Positions 53,535-64,000 of a stretch of DNA of 64,000 bases are shown here, one piece after another; within the stretch, counting starts at the first letter, position 1; every line of letters starts with the position of its first letter. Location: assembly GCF_000143415.4 (NCBI RefSeq), contig NW_003314283.1, forward strand, positions 1,936,258 through 2,000,257, read 5' to 3'. Below the pieces are notes generated by a model. It ran no database searches, had not been told where the DNA came from, and was given only the letters and a program-made list of their open reading frames with translations. The position numbers and the translations under genes are program-made. The stretch is from Selaginella moellendorffii. Its lineage: Eukaryota > Streptophyta > Lycopodiopsida > Selaginellales > Selaginellaceae.

Positions 53535-56500
53535 TGTATTCTCATCACATGGACAAATGGTCTTAAAGGGCAAAAGGTTGCCCCAAGAGAACAAATCAAG
53601 TGTTGGAGTAACACTTGTAAAGATGGTCCTTGTGAGTAGGACTTGAATACAAGAAGTTGTATTCCATGTGTTGGCACGTCAAAGGTGGGACCTCATGGAT
53701 CGTCAGATGACAAAGTCCAAAAAGCTAGAGGACTCAAATAGAGTCAAGGAATAATCCTGAAGGATTGATGAAAGCATTTGGACTGAGGTGTGTTGTGCCC
53801 TACTAATGATGGGGGGGGGGGATTATAGAATCCAAGGATGAGAACAGAGGGTATCTCATCGATGGCAAAATGTGCCATGCTACAGTGTTGGGAAAAGTGT
53901 TCCTAGAATAAGCAACTTTGGTGCAGAGTTCTGTGCGAACATTATAATGTAATGCTAATGGATAGTTGGCATGAGAAACCACTGGGTTGGTCTTGGCAAA
54001 GACCTAGACACAAGTGCAAAGTGTCATAAAGGCAGACACATGGAGCTGATGGTGTGGAGACACCAAATGGGCCAAGGTGTGATGCCTTGAGATTATGTTG
54101 ATGGGTTCATGAGAACCCCTTGCCAAGGGAATCTCAATGGAAATGGGAATGGTATAGGCTATGTTGGAAGGCATGTGGTTGGAGTGTGGTAACCCAGATA
54201 ATAATGAAGGTGTGGAAGCACCAAGCAATGAGTTGTAGGGCTTGACAATTATAGGGCAACTAAGCAAAAGGTGCAAAGATAATTAGTTAAACGGGTAGAA
54301 AGTAGCTAATGGCATAAGGAAGTTAAATATACTCTTACACGGGCTAAATTGCTTATGTTGCGATATAGTGAGTTAATGTCGTAAAAGGAAATGCTCATTG
54401 TCAAGGAGACCATCATTGGGACACCCAAACACTCTGGAACACCAAAAGGTGGTGTTTAGTGTCGCGAGGGCAATAGATAAGGCCCAAGGGACTAAGTCCC
54501 TAGCGAATGATGGATAGAAGGTGCTATCCAAATGTCCAAGGTTGCGGAGACGGGAGAAGACTGTCTACCCGAATTGGACAAAGCTAAAAATGGAATTTTG
54601 GCAAGGCTAGTGAAAGCCTATGAGCAGCAACATTAACCCCATTGTGTGGGATTATAAGGTGAGCATACCTGGATTGAGGAACCACTCCCTAGGCTATCGG
54701 GTAAATTCGTTCCTAAAAATACTTGCTAAGGCATGATAGAAAGTGCAAAGCTATCCTCCTAGTCTGGAGGAGAATGACAGAAAGAAAGGTGTGAAGCCAA
54801 AGGCAAATAGTAAGGGGATAGAACCGAACCATAGGAATCGAAGGGCATGACCAAGGCTGGTTATGCCAGTTGGGAGTGGGGAATCAAGTGGGGGCTCGAG
54901 GGTGTTGTTGCTGGCAAACCATGATGCCATGGAGAGTCTAAAATATGGAATTGTCCATGTTAGACTATAGGGCAACTAGAAAGCTTGCAAAAAGGGAGGC
55001 CTTAGCAAGCTAAGGGACAGAGTTCCTTCAAGGTTCCCAAAACCCTCTCTTTGAACACTCGGGAACTACTTCCCTAACTTTGATAGCCTTGCCCCATGGC
55101 AAGCTTCAAGATCACGCTTCTGCTGTGCCACTCTAGTTTCATGCGTTCCATGAACCATTTACCCTTGGCCTTTCTAGGTACTAAACTACCTAGAATCGTC
55201 TTTGAACGAAAGTTGATGGTCAAGGACTTTCACGTTTATGCAGGAACCATGTTACGGTGGTCGGAGGACTTACCAAGTGAGATTGGCAAGTCGGGGGAAC
55301 AAATACCTTAGTTGAAGGTGATAATTTCAAAAGGGTGGGCCATAGGGCCAAGCATGGAGGAGTCCATGCATGATCACAGACTAGTCAAGTGAAAGGACTT
55401 GGTAGTGCAGAGGAACTAGGTTCCTAAGCTGTGATTTGTAGCGCGCTTTATAAATTGGTGCACCGGCGTGGGGAGTCACGCCAGGCATCCAGTGTGATGC
55501 CGTCTGTAGATGCATATACGGAGGTTGGGTTCGAGTCCCAACCCTCTAGTGCTTGGGTTCGAGTCCCAAATCACTAGGGCGTGGTGATGGTTTGGAATAT
55601 GAGGACACTCATTTTTCGGTGGTCATGTACTCTCAGTGCAGAGACTGGCTTGGGCACACTACCAAGTGGGGGATGCCCCGGAGTCGTGATACATGGTTAG
55701 ATTGCTTAGTGTGGCTCGGCATATCTAATTTGAACACTTTAGTGCGAGTGGCACCAAGGACGTGGTGAATGAGATGGGGACACCCAGTCTTGGTTGCTAT
55801 GGACCCTTGGCCGGAAGGGCTAGCTTGGGCACACCACCAAGTGTGGGGGATGCCCCCAGGGTCGTGGTCAACAAGTTAAAGGTCTGGAAGACCTAGTACC
55901 TATTGGCAAACCTGTTAAGGTGTCAAGATTAGATTGCTAAGTGATCGCATGGCTAAACAAGGATGAGGTCCTTGTGAGGTTAAGGAACAAGGTTCCTAGT
56001 TCAAAGCGTTGATTTGAACTATTGATAATGGTGTGGCTTGGTCAAGGTGATCAAGTGGGAAGGACACCTAAGGGAAATGAACTACGACAATACAATGGTA
56101 TTGTGAGTTCAAAGTAGTTTCTGGGAGAGACCTTTGGGAGGGTCACAAAGTTGGGCCAAGGAAGGGGCGCATAGCAGAAAATGCTAAAAAGACCTACTAG
56201 GGGTGAGCACCCTCTGGACTTGGCAAAGTGGAGCTTTTCCATGGAACCAAAAGGATACCTCAAGGAGGGAGGTAGTGATCCTGTGTTGCTTGATGCAACA
56301 ATCAACGGATAAGAGCAAAAGACTAGTGGCCAAGTTTGGGCCATGGAATTTAATGGGAGGAATCCAAATGGCAAAGTTAGCCAAGGAACACTAATGTGTT
56401 TGATGCTAACGGATTGCGGGAAAGGAAGTGGATTTCCAAGGATAGATTCCCAAGTGCTCCAATTTGGCAAAGTAAAAGCTCCAAGTGGGGAGTAGCAAAG

Positions 56501-57044
56501 TAGCCAAAGGATAAGGCCGTGGACAGCCGTGGACAGCTCTGGCACAAATGATAAAAATTGAAACGTAGTGCCAAGGGTGGCACAAAATAGAAAAGAGGAT
56601 GATGGTGCCCTTAAGTAGAGAACTTCCTAGGATAGGGAAGTGGACTTGCACAATATGTGCAATACAAGGTGTCGGAGACACTTAGAAAATTGACTTCAAG
56701 AAGTAAAAAATAAACGTTCCAAAGTGCAAAGGTTATGTCGATGGAATCCGAGACTACTCGGGAATGAGTAGTGGAATTGAGTTAGAGAAGGTGTCTCTAA
56801 CGGGTTTAGCGAGAACTGAGCCAATAAAAGGGAGCAAACCACCCTAGGTGGCCGAATGAGTCTATACATTGGAGAGACTATGCTCCTTAGAGAATGGACA
56901 AGGCATGGTGAGCCTTCGGTGTCAAACCATAGACAAACATTGGCTGGATGCCAAGGATGGAAATGGTAATACATGTGGGTGTTACTTTATAAAAGGGTTT
57001 ATCGTTCGATGAGGACATCAAACTTCGTCTATGGGTGGTGGAGT
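53535..57044 (+). mobile_element. Family-2 interior, third copy, 5' truncated
   Basis: Colinear with about 25,185-28,806, at perhaps 85-90% identity by eye. It is non-coding and keeps many of the hairpins (for example 55,351-55,368) and both T-arm-like hairpins (55,525-55,569). One internal segment (55,041-55,199) is inverted relative to the complete element. Its 5' LTR and primer site are missing. Confidence 0.85.
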
Positions 57045-58030
57045 TGTGAGACACAAAATCCCTATGCCCCAAAGTGGAGCCAGAAAGGGTGCCACGTAGT
57101 AATGGCCGAAGCAAAAGCCAAACGAGCATAACACATTTGGACTAAAAGCTCCAATTTGGAAGGTCAAAAGTGGGAGTGGAACTCCCAACAAAGAGCTCGA
57201 GGAACGAGCACGAGGCATCCAATAAGTAAGGCTCCAAAAAGGACCAACACATGACACGTGGAGGAGTCTAAGATGGACCCGAGTTGGAATCCGAGATGGA
57301 CCTAAAGTGGAGTTCGAGATGGAGTCCGAGATGGAGTCTGAGATGGATCCAAGATGGAGTTCGAGATGGACCTGAGTTGGAGTCCGAGATGGAGTCCGAG
57401 ATGGACCCGAGTTGGAGTCCGAGATGGACCCGAAGTGGAGTCCAAGATGGAGTCCGAGATGGACTCGAGTTGGAGTCTAAGGTGGACCCGAAGTGGAGTC
57501 CAAGATGGAGTCCGAGATAGACCCGAGATGGAGTCCGAGATGGACCCGAGTTGGAGTCCGAGATGGACCCGAGATGGAGTCCGAGATGGACCCGAGATGG
57601 AGTCCGAGATGGACCCAAAGTGGAGTCTGAGATGGAGTCCGAGATGGACCCGAGATGGAGTCCAAGATGGAACCGAGACCGAGACCGAGACCGAGACTGA
57701 GTCCGAGTCCGAAACTGGGACTAAGACTGAGTCTGAGTCTGAGTTCGAGTCCGAGTCCGAGTCTGAATACTAATACAGGCAGTTGGGTGAAAGCCCAAAG
57801 CGATCGTCCCTCAGGGGGGGGGGGGGGGGGGCTCCGGGGGGTTCCAAAAGTATAGTAGGGAGAGTGTGGGGGTTGGAGCCCAGTGGAGCCAGTTTGGCTA
57901 GGAAAGGCTAGTTTAGCCCAGGAAAGGCCAGTTTGGCCTAGGAAGGCTATACCCAGTGTTGGGTGATGAACTGACCACTGGGAAGTCCAAGACTAGAGTG
58001 AATATGGACTGACAAGCGGGGTAGCTTGGT
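57045..58030 (+). mobile_element. Partial 3' LTR, family 2, third copy
   Basis: Begins TGTGAGACAC, carries its own minisatellite (57,265-57,775), the GGCTAGGAAAGGC repeats and a long poly-G run (57,817-57,830). It stops at 58,030 within GTAGCTTGGTG, where Gypsy integrase sequence begins on the minus strand. Confidence 0.85.
57265..57775 (+). repeat. Minisatellite in third family-2 LTR
   Basis: Same 12-bp and 6-bp unit types as at 23 kb but in a different order and number, with more substitutions. The array therefore evolves quickly between copies. Confidence 0.9.
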
Positions 58031-58855
58031 GTTCACACGCTTGGTTTGCCCATCCGTCTGAGGATGATCTCCACTCAAAAGTTTCAAAGTCACTTTCATA
58101 TCTTTTGCAAAGATTTTCCAAAATCCATTGGTGAACTTTGAATCTCGATCACTAATGATGTCCTCCGGCAAACCAAAATCAGGAAAAACCTTCTCTAAGT
58201 AAACTGCAGCCAAGTTTGAGGCAGTGACATTCTTCCGAAGAGCCAACAACCGCACATACTTCGTCAACCAATCCACTATGACCCATACTTGCTCCTTTTG
58301 CCTCTGTGTTCGTGGCAAATAAGTGATGAAGTCCATAAAGATACTAAACCAATGGCTCTGAGGAATAGGTAAAGGTTGCAAAAGTCCCCTCGGCTTCTCC
58401 CGTGGCACCTTAACCCGCTGACAAAGCTCGCAAGATTTACAATACCTGAGGATATCAGCCTTCATATTCCTCCAATAAAAGTTGCGCTTAATCAACTCAT
58501 ACGTCTTCTTCCCCCCAAAATAACCGGCCTTTGGACGATTATGATAGTGGAATAAAACTTGAGTAATTAACGCATCCACCCGTGGCAAATATACATGGCC
58601 ATTATAGTAGAGAATCCCATCCACCAATGAGAAAGGGTCTTCCATTTGGTCTCGCAAAGAGGCCACCTCAGCATCCTGAGCCTGAGCATGCTCAACCAAT
58701 TGCCCAAACTCACTGACTACCTTACTCAAATGATGACAAAATTGTGTTTGTAATGTCATCACATGATGAACACGAGATAAAGCATCTGCCACCACATTTG
58801 ATTTTCCCGGATGATGCTTAATAGGAAACTCCCCAAACTCCATGAGTTTGACCAT
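58031..58855 (-). pseudogene. Gypsy integrase, truncated
   Basis: HHPGKSNVVADALSRVHHV, then the zinc-binding region (FHYHNRPKAGYFGG, YCKSCELCQRVK) and the core with IFMDFITYLP (first Asp), IISDRDSKFTNGFW (second Asp) and DGQTKRVN, where Glu is expected at the Lys. The catalytic Glu is therefore replaced by Lys (near 58,034-58,040), as in the Tat-like element. The C-terminal domain is lost at the junction with the family-2 LTR. Confidence 0.85.
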
Positions 58856-59341
58856 CCATGAGCTTGCCGATGTTCAACTCTTTCTATGTGAAAAGATACA
58901 CAACTGGTTTATGATCTGTCAATACCATGAACACTGCACCATAAGATAGTGTTGCCACGTCTACAAAGCATGAACAATAGAGAGTAACTCTTGCTCATAT
59001 GTGGAATAGTGTTGCTCCGCAGAATTCAAGGTTCGACTCTCATATGCAACAGGCTGTCCCTCTTGCATGAGAACTCCTCCCAGTGCATAACCACTCACAT
59101 CGCATGTCACCTTGTAAGGTTTTGATGGATTAACAATGCAAAGCACTGGAGTCTCGCTCAACAATCATTTCAGCACCACAAAACTCTCCTCTTGTGGCTT
59201 CTTCCACTCGAATGGCACATTCTTGCGTAAGAACTGCGTTAAAGGAATAGCCACCTCTACAAACTTATGTTGGAAACGTCAGTAGTAACTAGCCATACCA
59301 AGAAAACTGTGCAACTCAGCCACTGTAGTCGGTGTAGGCTA
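58856..59341 (-). pseudogene. Gypsy RNase H region
   Basis: FVEVAIPLTQFLRKNVPFEW-type start, then CDVSGYALGGVLMQEGQPVA and YSTYEQELLSIVHAL (58,961-59,164). The later TDHKPVVYLFT string is in another frame, so an indel lies near 58,930. Stops at 59,339-59,341, 59,165-59,167 and 58,961-58,963. Confidence 0.8.
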
Positions 59342-60055
59342 GTTTTCCACCACAGCCACCTTCCTTGCATCCGTCTTGACACCCTTAGATGTCACAATAT
59401 GGCCGAGATATTCCACCTCTGACTTTGCAAATTCACATTTGCTCTTCTTCGCATAAAGTTTGTTATCTCGAAGTAACAAAAGAAACTTGCGCAAATGCAC
59501 CTTATGCTCCTCCATATTCTTGCTAAAAACAAGATTATCGTCCAACAAAATCTCCACAAACTCATGAAGATAAAGCCCAAATACCGCCGTCATCAACCAA
59601 GTAAATGTGGCTGATGCATTCATCAAACCAAACGGCATAACTGTAAACTCAAAATGTCCGAAGCTTGTATCGAATGCCATCTTAGAGATAGATGCATCAT
59701 CCATTGGAATCTGATGATATCCACTCCTCAGATCAATCTTGGTAAACACTCGTGCTTCACCAAGCTTGTCCAGGATATCATCCACACATGGCATCGGCAT
59801 CTTGTCCTTCATTGTCTTCTTGTTTAAAGTGTGGTAGTCAATACACATCCATATTGAACCGTCTTTCTTCACAAGCAAGACTAGAGCACCAAACGGAGAC
59901 TTACTTAGCTGAATAAATCCAAACTCAAGTAACTCCTTGACTTGTCGTTGAACTTCTTGCTCCTCTGCATAACTTAACCGAAATGGATGCCGGTAAATTG
60001 GCCACGTCCCCGGCTCCAATGTAATCCCATGCTCCACACCTCGTAATGGAGGCAA
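59339..60055 (-). pseudogene. Gypsy reverse transcriptase
   Basis: EVQRQVKELLEFGFIQLSKS, VLLVKKDGSIWMCIDYHTLN, FTKIDLRSGYHQIPMDDASI, FTVMPFGLMNASATF and the catalytic ILLDDNLVFS (the family usually has IDDILVYS; both Asp are kept), then SKCEFAKSEVEYLGHI. The TAG after VAVVEN (59,339-59,341) sits where a Trp is normal. The Gypsy fragments at 20.6 and 33.5 kb have TAA at the same codon. Confidence 0.87.
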
Positions 60056-60070
60056 CCTATGAGGAAGTTC

Positions 60071-60649
60071 CTATGGAAAAACATCAGAAAACTCATCTAG
60101 TACATCCCGTACTGCTGCTTCTCCCCCATACGTGCCTTGGTCCCCCAAGTCATGAACAAACAGCAAGTAATTCGAAAGTGCTTTTCCATTACGACAAGCC
60201 CGCTTCAAAGATGTAGCAGAGAGCATAACAACTGGTGGTTGAACGCCCTTGCCAAACCACACATCTTTAACGCTATTATACTCTAGCGAGATACGCTTAA
60301 TACTCCACTTTATCTCGGGATCCACCTTCACCAACCATGGCATCCCAAGAATGAGATCCACACGATGGATATCCGCGAGATAAAAGGTCTCCACAAGTGT
60401 GGTTTTGCCAACCAACACTTCCAACCCCTCGCCATAAGCATCGAAATGTTGAGTAGAGGTAATTGCACCTTCCACTGTGTGTGGAAGAACTCCGCGTGTG
60501 ACTAGGCCATGCTTCGCAAGAAACTTTGCCGAAACAAAGTTGTCATCGCTCCCACTATCCAGTAAAATCCGCACTGGATCGCCACGGAACACGCCCTCCA
60601 GCATTAAAGCTGATTCACGCATATCCTTAAGCTCCATCTTGTTCCACAC
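60071..60649 (-). pseudogene. Gypsy aspartic protease region
   Basis: The active-site string is ILLDSGSDDNFVSAKFLAKH, followed by LILGMPWLVKVDPEIKW, the usual flap-side motif of plant Gypsy proteases. Stops at 60,680-60,682 and 60,071-60,073 separate it from gag and RT, all in one frame. Confidence 0.85.
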
Positions 60650-60679
60650 AAAGTTGAGCTGACGAGCAACGATCGAAAG

Positions 60680-61126
60680 TCACTTCCTCCGACCGGAATG
60701 GTCGTTCTCCTCATCCTCACGTTGCAAAGTTTGCAACTTTTTAGTATCTGACTTACCGTGAGAAGAAGATTGGCCATTCTTCTTGTCTTGCTGCTTGTTC
60801 TTCAACTGTGGACAATCAGCCTTATAGTGTCCAAGTTCACCACAATGATAACAACCCTGTCTATAATTCTTCACAAAGAACTTCTGCTTCTTGGACCCCT
60901 TTGCATCTGAAGTAGTGCTACCCCGTCCAGCCTCGAGTGCCTCAATATGCCCATGCATGGTATCCATCATGCCATGCATCTCGTCTTGCATCTCTTGTTG
61001 ATTTTGATTAAGATCTCGCAGTTCATGAACCACATCTTGAATGGTCCAAATCTCCGCAGCTTCGTCGGCACCATCATCGGCACCACCATCGACAATAGGA
61101 TTCCAGTGTTCAACTTGGTCGGCCAT
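60680..61126 (-). pseudogene. gag: Gypsy gag, capsid deleted
   Basis: Starts MADQVEHW about 25 bases after the LTR, the first Met after the primer site. It then has an acidic stretch, a short coiled-coil-like part (ELRDLNQNQQEMQDEMHGMM) and directly a CCHC knuckle (CYHCGELGHYKADC, about 60,814-60,855) with a Lys-rich tail. The Retrotrans_gag capsid domain of about 200 residues expected between these parts is absent, so this copy has an internal deletion. Confidence 0.75.
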
Positions 61127-61137
61127 CGGAACCAACT

Positions 61138-61150
61138 CCTCTAATACCAA
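61138..61150 (-). promoter_or_regulatory. Primer binding site, Gypsy family G
   Basis: Minus-strand TTGGTATTAGAGG directly follows the LTR end. It is the iMet site with one transition (C to T). The copy at 22,421 has the unmutated form. Confidence 0.8.
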
Positions 61151-61361
61151 TGTTATGATCTAGCGCAAAAAGACATGCTACGCCACCTCTTGAGGTTCCT
61201 CACCACCCAACCACCCCTAAGCTACCTCAAAAGCTCCACTGCGCCGCCGCTCCACTATGAGCCCTAGGGTAGGTTAAGTCCCCCACCCTATCATGCCTTA
61301 ATATACCCTTGAGCCTCCCTTTGACCGATGTTGACCATGTAGTCAAAGCTGGTGCCTAACA
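61151..61361 (-). mobile_element. 5' LTR, Gypsy family G
   Basis: 211 bp, from minus-strand TGTTAGGCACC to GATCATAACA. It contains the TTGACTACATGGTCAA near-palindrome and GAGGTTCCTCACC-type blocks seen in the fragments at 0.9, 11.5, 22.4 and 52.5 kb. Confidence 0.85.
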
Positions 61362-61570
61362 ACGGGCTAGATAGAAAGGTGGTACCAAATGCTGGGCAGA
61401 ATGATGCTCCTAGCTACAACCACTCTCACTGGCAAACCGAGTTTTCGAGGAGCCCACTACTGGATTGACGTTTGTATCCTTTGGAGCAAGGTGTTATTCT
61501 GGAGTGCTGGACTGAACTGGGTACCAACCTGGATCCCTAAGTACCTAGTGTCCTCTCCTGGTTTGAGCCA

Positions 61571-62797
61571 CTAGAAGCCGATGTCCTGACCCCAAGATTC
61601 AATGCCTGGCTGCCCCCAATTTATGCCCATTGATTTGTTCCAGTTAATTGCTGCACCAGCCGCGAGGTTGAAAGTCTCCAACGCCTTCTTGGCTGCATCC
61701 AGGTTCTCCTTGGTCGAGAGTAGGAACAAGGCTGTGTCATCTGCGAATGCTCCATCCAAGAGTTCTTGAGTCACTCTTGTGGTTCGTGGAAGTTGCTGTC
61801 TCGCCACCGGTAAGGTAAGTCCTTTGATGCGCCTGCCTTCTACAAGAAACATGCCCAAGGCCTCAACCACAATCAAAAAAAGATAGGGTGCAAGTGGACA
61901 CACTTGGCGTACCAAGCGTCCCAGCTGAAAACTCAGTTCCGTCTCACCGTTGATCGTGACTCTGCTTGCAGCTCCTCTATACAGTAATGAGGTCCTAGCG
62001 ACCATCTCTCTTGGGATGCCGATCGTATGCATATACTCCTCTAGGAACCTCTAGTCCACACAATCGTAGGCCTTCTCGAAGTCCAATAATTACACTACAA
62101 TTTGTTGGTCAAAGGTCTCTACCCATCTCTAAGCCAGCAGGTACGTCCATATATTTTCTGCGATTTGCCACCCTGGAACGAACCATGTTTGCTACTCCCA
62201 GATGATCAAGGGCATAATAGCTTGGAGCTTGAGTGTCATTGCTTTGGCATAGACCTTGTAGGACGTGTTGAGCATGGTGATTGGCCTCCAATTCCTCAAT
62301 TTCTACAAGTCCCCCTTCTTTGGGATAAGCGCAATCTAGCCCTCAAGGATCTCGCTAGGCAAGGCCCCATCATGTTGAGCATCCTGCCATGCTTGCAGTA
62401 GCAACAGGCCTATAGTCTCCTAGTGCTCCTCAAAGAAGATGGGCAAGAGGCCATCAATACCTGGCTGCTTGTCATTGCTGAGCTTCTCAAGTGCTTCCCA
62501 AAGCTCCACTAGTATGAAGTCCATCCTCAGTGAGTCATACCACTCATGAAGGACACGCCAGGGAAGGGACGCAAGCACTTCCACTGCTACCTTCTCTCTT
62601 TCTAGAGTCCACCCCTGGGATGTGTATAATGCTTGGTAGAACTCCTGGGCAAGCCGTTGCATTCCCGATTGATCCTCGATGACCCTCCCATCGCTGTGTT
62701 TCAGTCCTAGGATGGGAGGAAAGTCAGTCACTGGCCTGATTCCGTTAAAAAAAGCCTTGTTGAGAAGGCATTCATTTAAGGCCCATCCATCTTCCAT
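61571..62797 (-). pseudogene. LINE reverse transcriptase
   Basis: The start NKAFFNGIRPVTDFPPILGL and AQEFYQALYTSQGW are typical of the pre-RT region. KQPGIDGLLPIFFEEH is RT motif 1. After a damaged stretch (62,033-62,419) come RVTINGETELSFQLGRLVRQ, CPLAPYLFLIVVEALGMFL and the catalytic GAFADDTALFL (about 61,710-61,742). The first and last parts share a frame, but internal stops and frameshifts make it inactive. Confidence 0.85.
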
Positions 62798-63099
62798 GGC
62801 CTAGAGACCCATGGTCCATGCTACGTACTCCAGGTCACATAGCTCAGCTTCCCATTCATCTAATACTGCTTGCCACTTGTGCTCATTTTGCATGTTCAGC
62901 AACATCCTACGTGCTGCTGCCACCTTCTGCCTGGCTAGTCTTAGGTCCTTCGTCGCCGCTCCTTTGAGGTCCTTTTGGCATGCTCGGAGCTTCTAGGAGC
63001 AAGACAGGAGCACCAAGAAGAAGATTAGCCCCATCTTGTCCTGTGCAAGAGTGTCATGTATAAGCCCGATTGCCACCGGGTCTTGCATCATTGCTCTTG

Positions 63100-63806
63100 C
63101 GATTGATCATTGGACTGTTGTCCCTTTGTCCCTTTGAAGCTTGATCACACAACGGAGGGGGTCATGATCTGAGAAAGAGGTGAAACCGAGCCATGTTTTG
63201 AGGCTTCCCCCATCCTGCTGTATGCAAGGTGAGGCGTAAATCCAGTCCAGTCTCGACTAGGAGGTCACTGTCTGCCACCTTGTAAAATGGTGAGCATGAG
63301 GTGTGAATCCCACAGCATGTTGGAGGTCCATGATCCTCAGTACATCCACGAGCTGACTCTACTGCTCCCGCTCATGTAGCTGAATTGTTTCCTGCATTCC
63401 CCTACTATCACAGATGTCCTTGACCATGTTTAAGTCTCCTAGGACCAGCCATTCATCTACTTGCCCCTGGGCAGACTGCAACATGCTCAGCTAGCTGAGC
63501 CTTTCCCAGAACTAGGACAAGGTGGTTTTGTACCTAAGAAGACCATTTGGTTGAGACCACCACTGCTATGCCACCTCTTGATCTGGCCACCACTTGCACG
63601 GCCGGGTTCCACCAGAGCCATCCCCTCATGCCAAAGGTGTAGTTTGGGGCCTCGGTCATTTTGTGCTCTTGCAGACACAAGATGTTGAGACCTCCTTCCA
63701 AGCTGATCTCACGGATGTGGGACTTGAGCTGCACCCTTTTGTTGAGTCGACTGCTGGTCCAGCTGAGTCCTCGACAGTTCCAAGTGACGATCATGAGTGT
63801 TGTCAT
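63100..63806 (-). pseudogene. LINE APE-type endonuclease
   Basis: This nicks target DNA for target-primed reverse transcription. The minus strand shows IVTWNCRGLSW (Asn), ILCLQEHKM (catalytic Glu region) and, in another frame near 63,140-63,180, FTSFSDHDPLRCVIKL with the conserved SDH triad end. Frame changes between these parts show decay. Upstream (63,807-64,000) no ORF1 domain is recognised. Confidence 0.8.
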
Positions 63807-64000
63807 GGAGCCATGTACTTCCAGGAAAGTGAGGTGTTGTAGGATCTGCCCTCCACTCTGTAGAGATGGTCCACACCGCAGTCATCTTCCCCCTGTGCTT
63901 TGTCCAGAAGAAGCCTCAGATACTGTATTTTGCAAAGCTGGTCCACTCAGTGATGGCACTCTCCATGTGTGTCTGGTAGTCACCAATGGTGATGACCTCT

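Larger units (their letters stand above)
58031..61361 (-). mobile_element. Gypsy family-G element, 3' truncated
   Basis: 5' LTR 61,361-61,151, primer site, then gag (shortened), protease, RT, RNase H and integrase on the minus strand, ending inside the integrase at 58,031 with no 3' LTR. The reading frame is kept from gag to RNase H across nonsense codons only. It sits beside the LINE, and probably inserted into it. Confidence 0.88.
61362..64000 (-). mobile_element. LINE (non-LTR retrotransposon), partial
   Basis: On the minus strand it runs from an APE-type endonuclease (from about 63,806) to an RT (to about 61,571). The 5' part lies beyond the window edge, and the 3' end is cut at the Gypsy LTR. 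Several stops and frameshifts interrupt it. This is an L1-type plant LINE by domain order. Confidence 0.85.

Noticed and set aside
57817-57830. Poly-G run as a quadruplex or regulatory site
   Set aside because: A homopolymer of this kind in an LTR is prone to sequencing slippage and varies between copies (21,560; 23,660; 57,817).

Overview
The window looks like repeat-dense nuclear DNA of a land plant. It carries a receptor-like protein (RLP) with leucine-rich repeats, a plant-type TMEM45/DUF716 membrane protein, a Tat-like Ty3/Gypsy element with an extra RNase H, a second Gypsy family, a LINE, Mutator-like transposase remnants with a SWIM zinc finger, and tRNA-iMet-type primer sites. No bacterial operon, CRISPR or phage feature is present. 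I cannot name the species. Only two host loci are visible, DUF716 and the RLP, and duplication makes five copies of them. The rest is nested mobile DNA.

Layout. 1-2.9 kb: degenerate fragments of LTR family 2 and a foldback repeat (R1). 2.9-8.9 kb: a decayed Tat-like gag-pol element (gag, protease, plant/archaeal-type RNase H, RT, Gypsy RNase H, integrase). 9.3-9.6 kb: a MITE. 10.3-12.0 kb: R1, Gypsy integrase, Gypsy LTR and Tat fragments. 12.04-13.16 kb: a solo LTR of family 1. 13.2-15.4 kb: Mutator-like and gag-like remnants. 16.4-20.0 kb: DUF716 gene and RLP pseudogene. 20.2-22.4 kb: a Gypsy RT fragment split by a solo LTR of family 2. 22.85-30.60 kb: a complete, apparently non-coding LTR element (family 2) with minisatellite-bearing LTRs, 5-bp target duplications, and a 243-bp assembly gap in the 5' LTR. 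30.6-32.7 kb: a second Mutator-like remnant. 32.9-38.5 kb: an inverted, nearly identical copy of 15.6-21.2 kb. 38.5-40.9 kb: a family-1 fragment. 40.9-53.4 kb: an inverted copy of 11.0-17.1 kb, interrupted by a complete family-1 LTR element (44,898-52,183) with a non-coding interior. 53.5-58.0 kb: a third, rearranged family-2 copy. 58.0-61.4 kb: a 3'-truncated Gypsy element. 61.4-64 kb: a LINE.

The most informative observation is that one target site appears in three states within this window: empty (32.63 kb), solo LTR (12.04-13.16 kb) and full element (44.90-52.18 kb). The two occupied copies share the same ACTTG/CAAGT target duplication. The solo LTR is a visible mosaic of the full element's 5' and 3' LTRs, so the order insertion, inverted duplication, LTR-LTR recombination can be read from sequence. 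The second main observation is that the family-2 interior (4.1 kb, no long ORF) is packed with short perfect hairpins and carries two tandem canonical tRNA T-arms. Together with the LTR minisatellites this suggests a structured-RNA type of non-autonomous retroelement. The near-perfect palindromic layout and the gap mean that part of the architecture could be an assembly effect.
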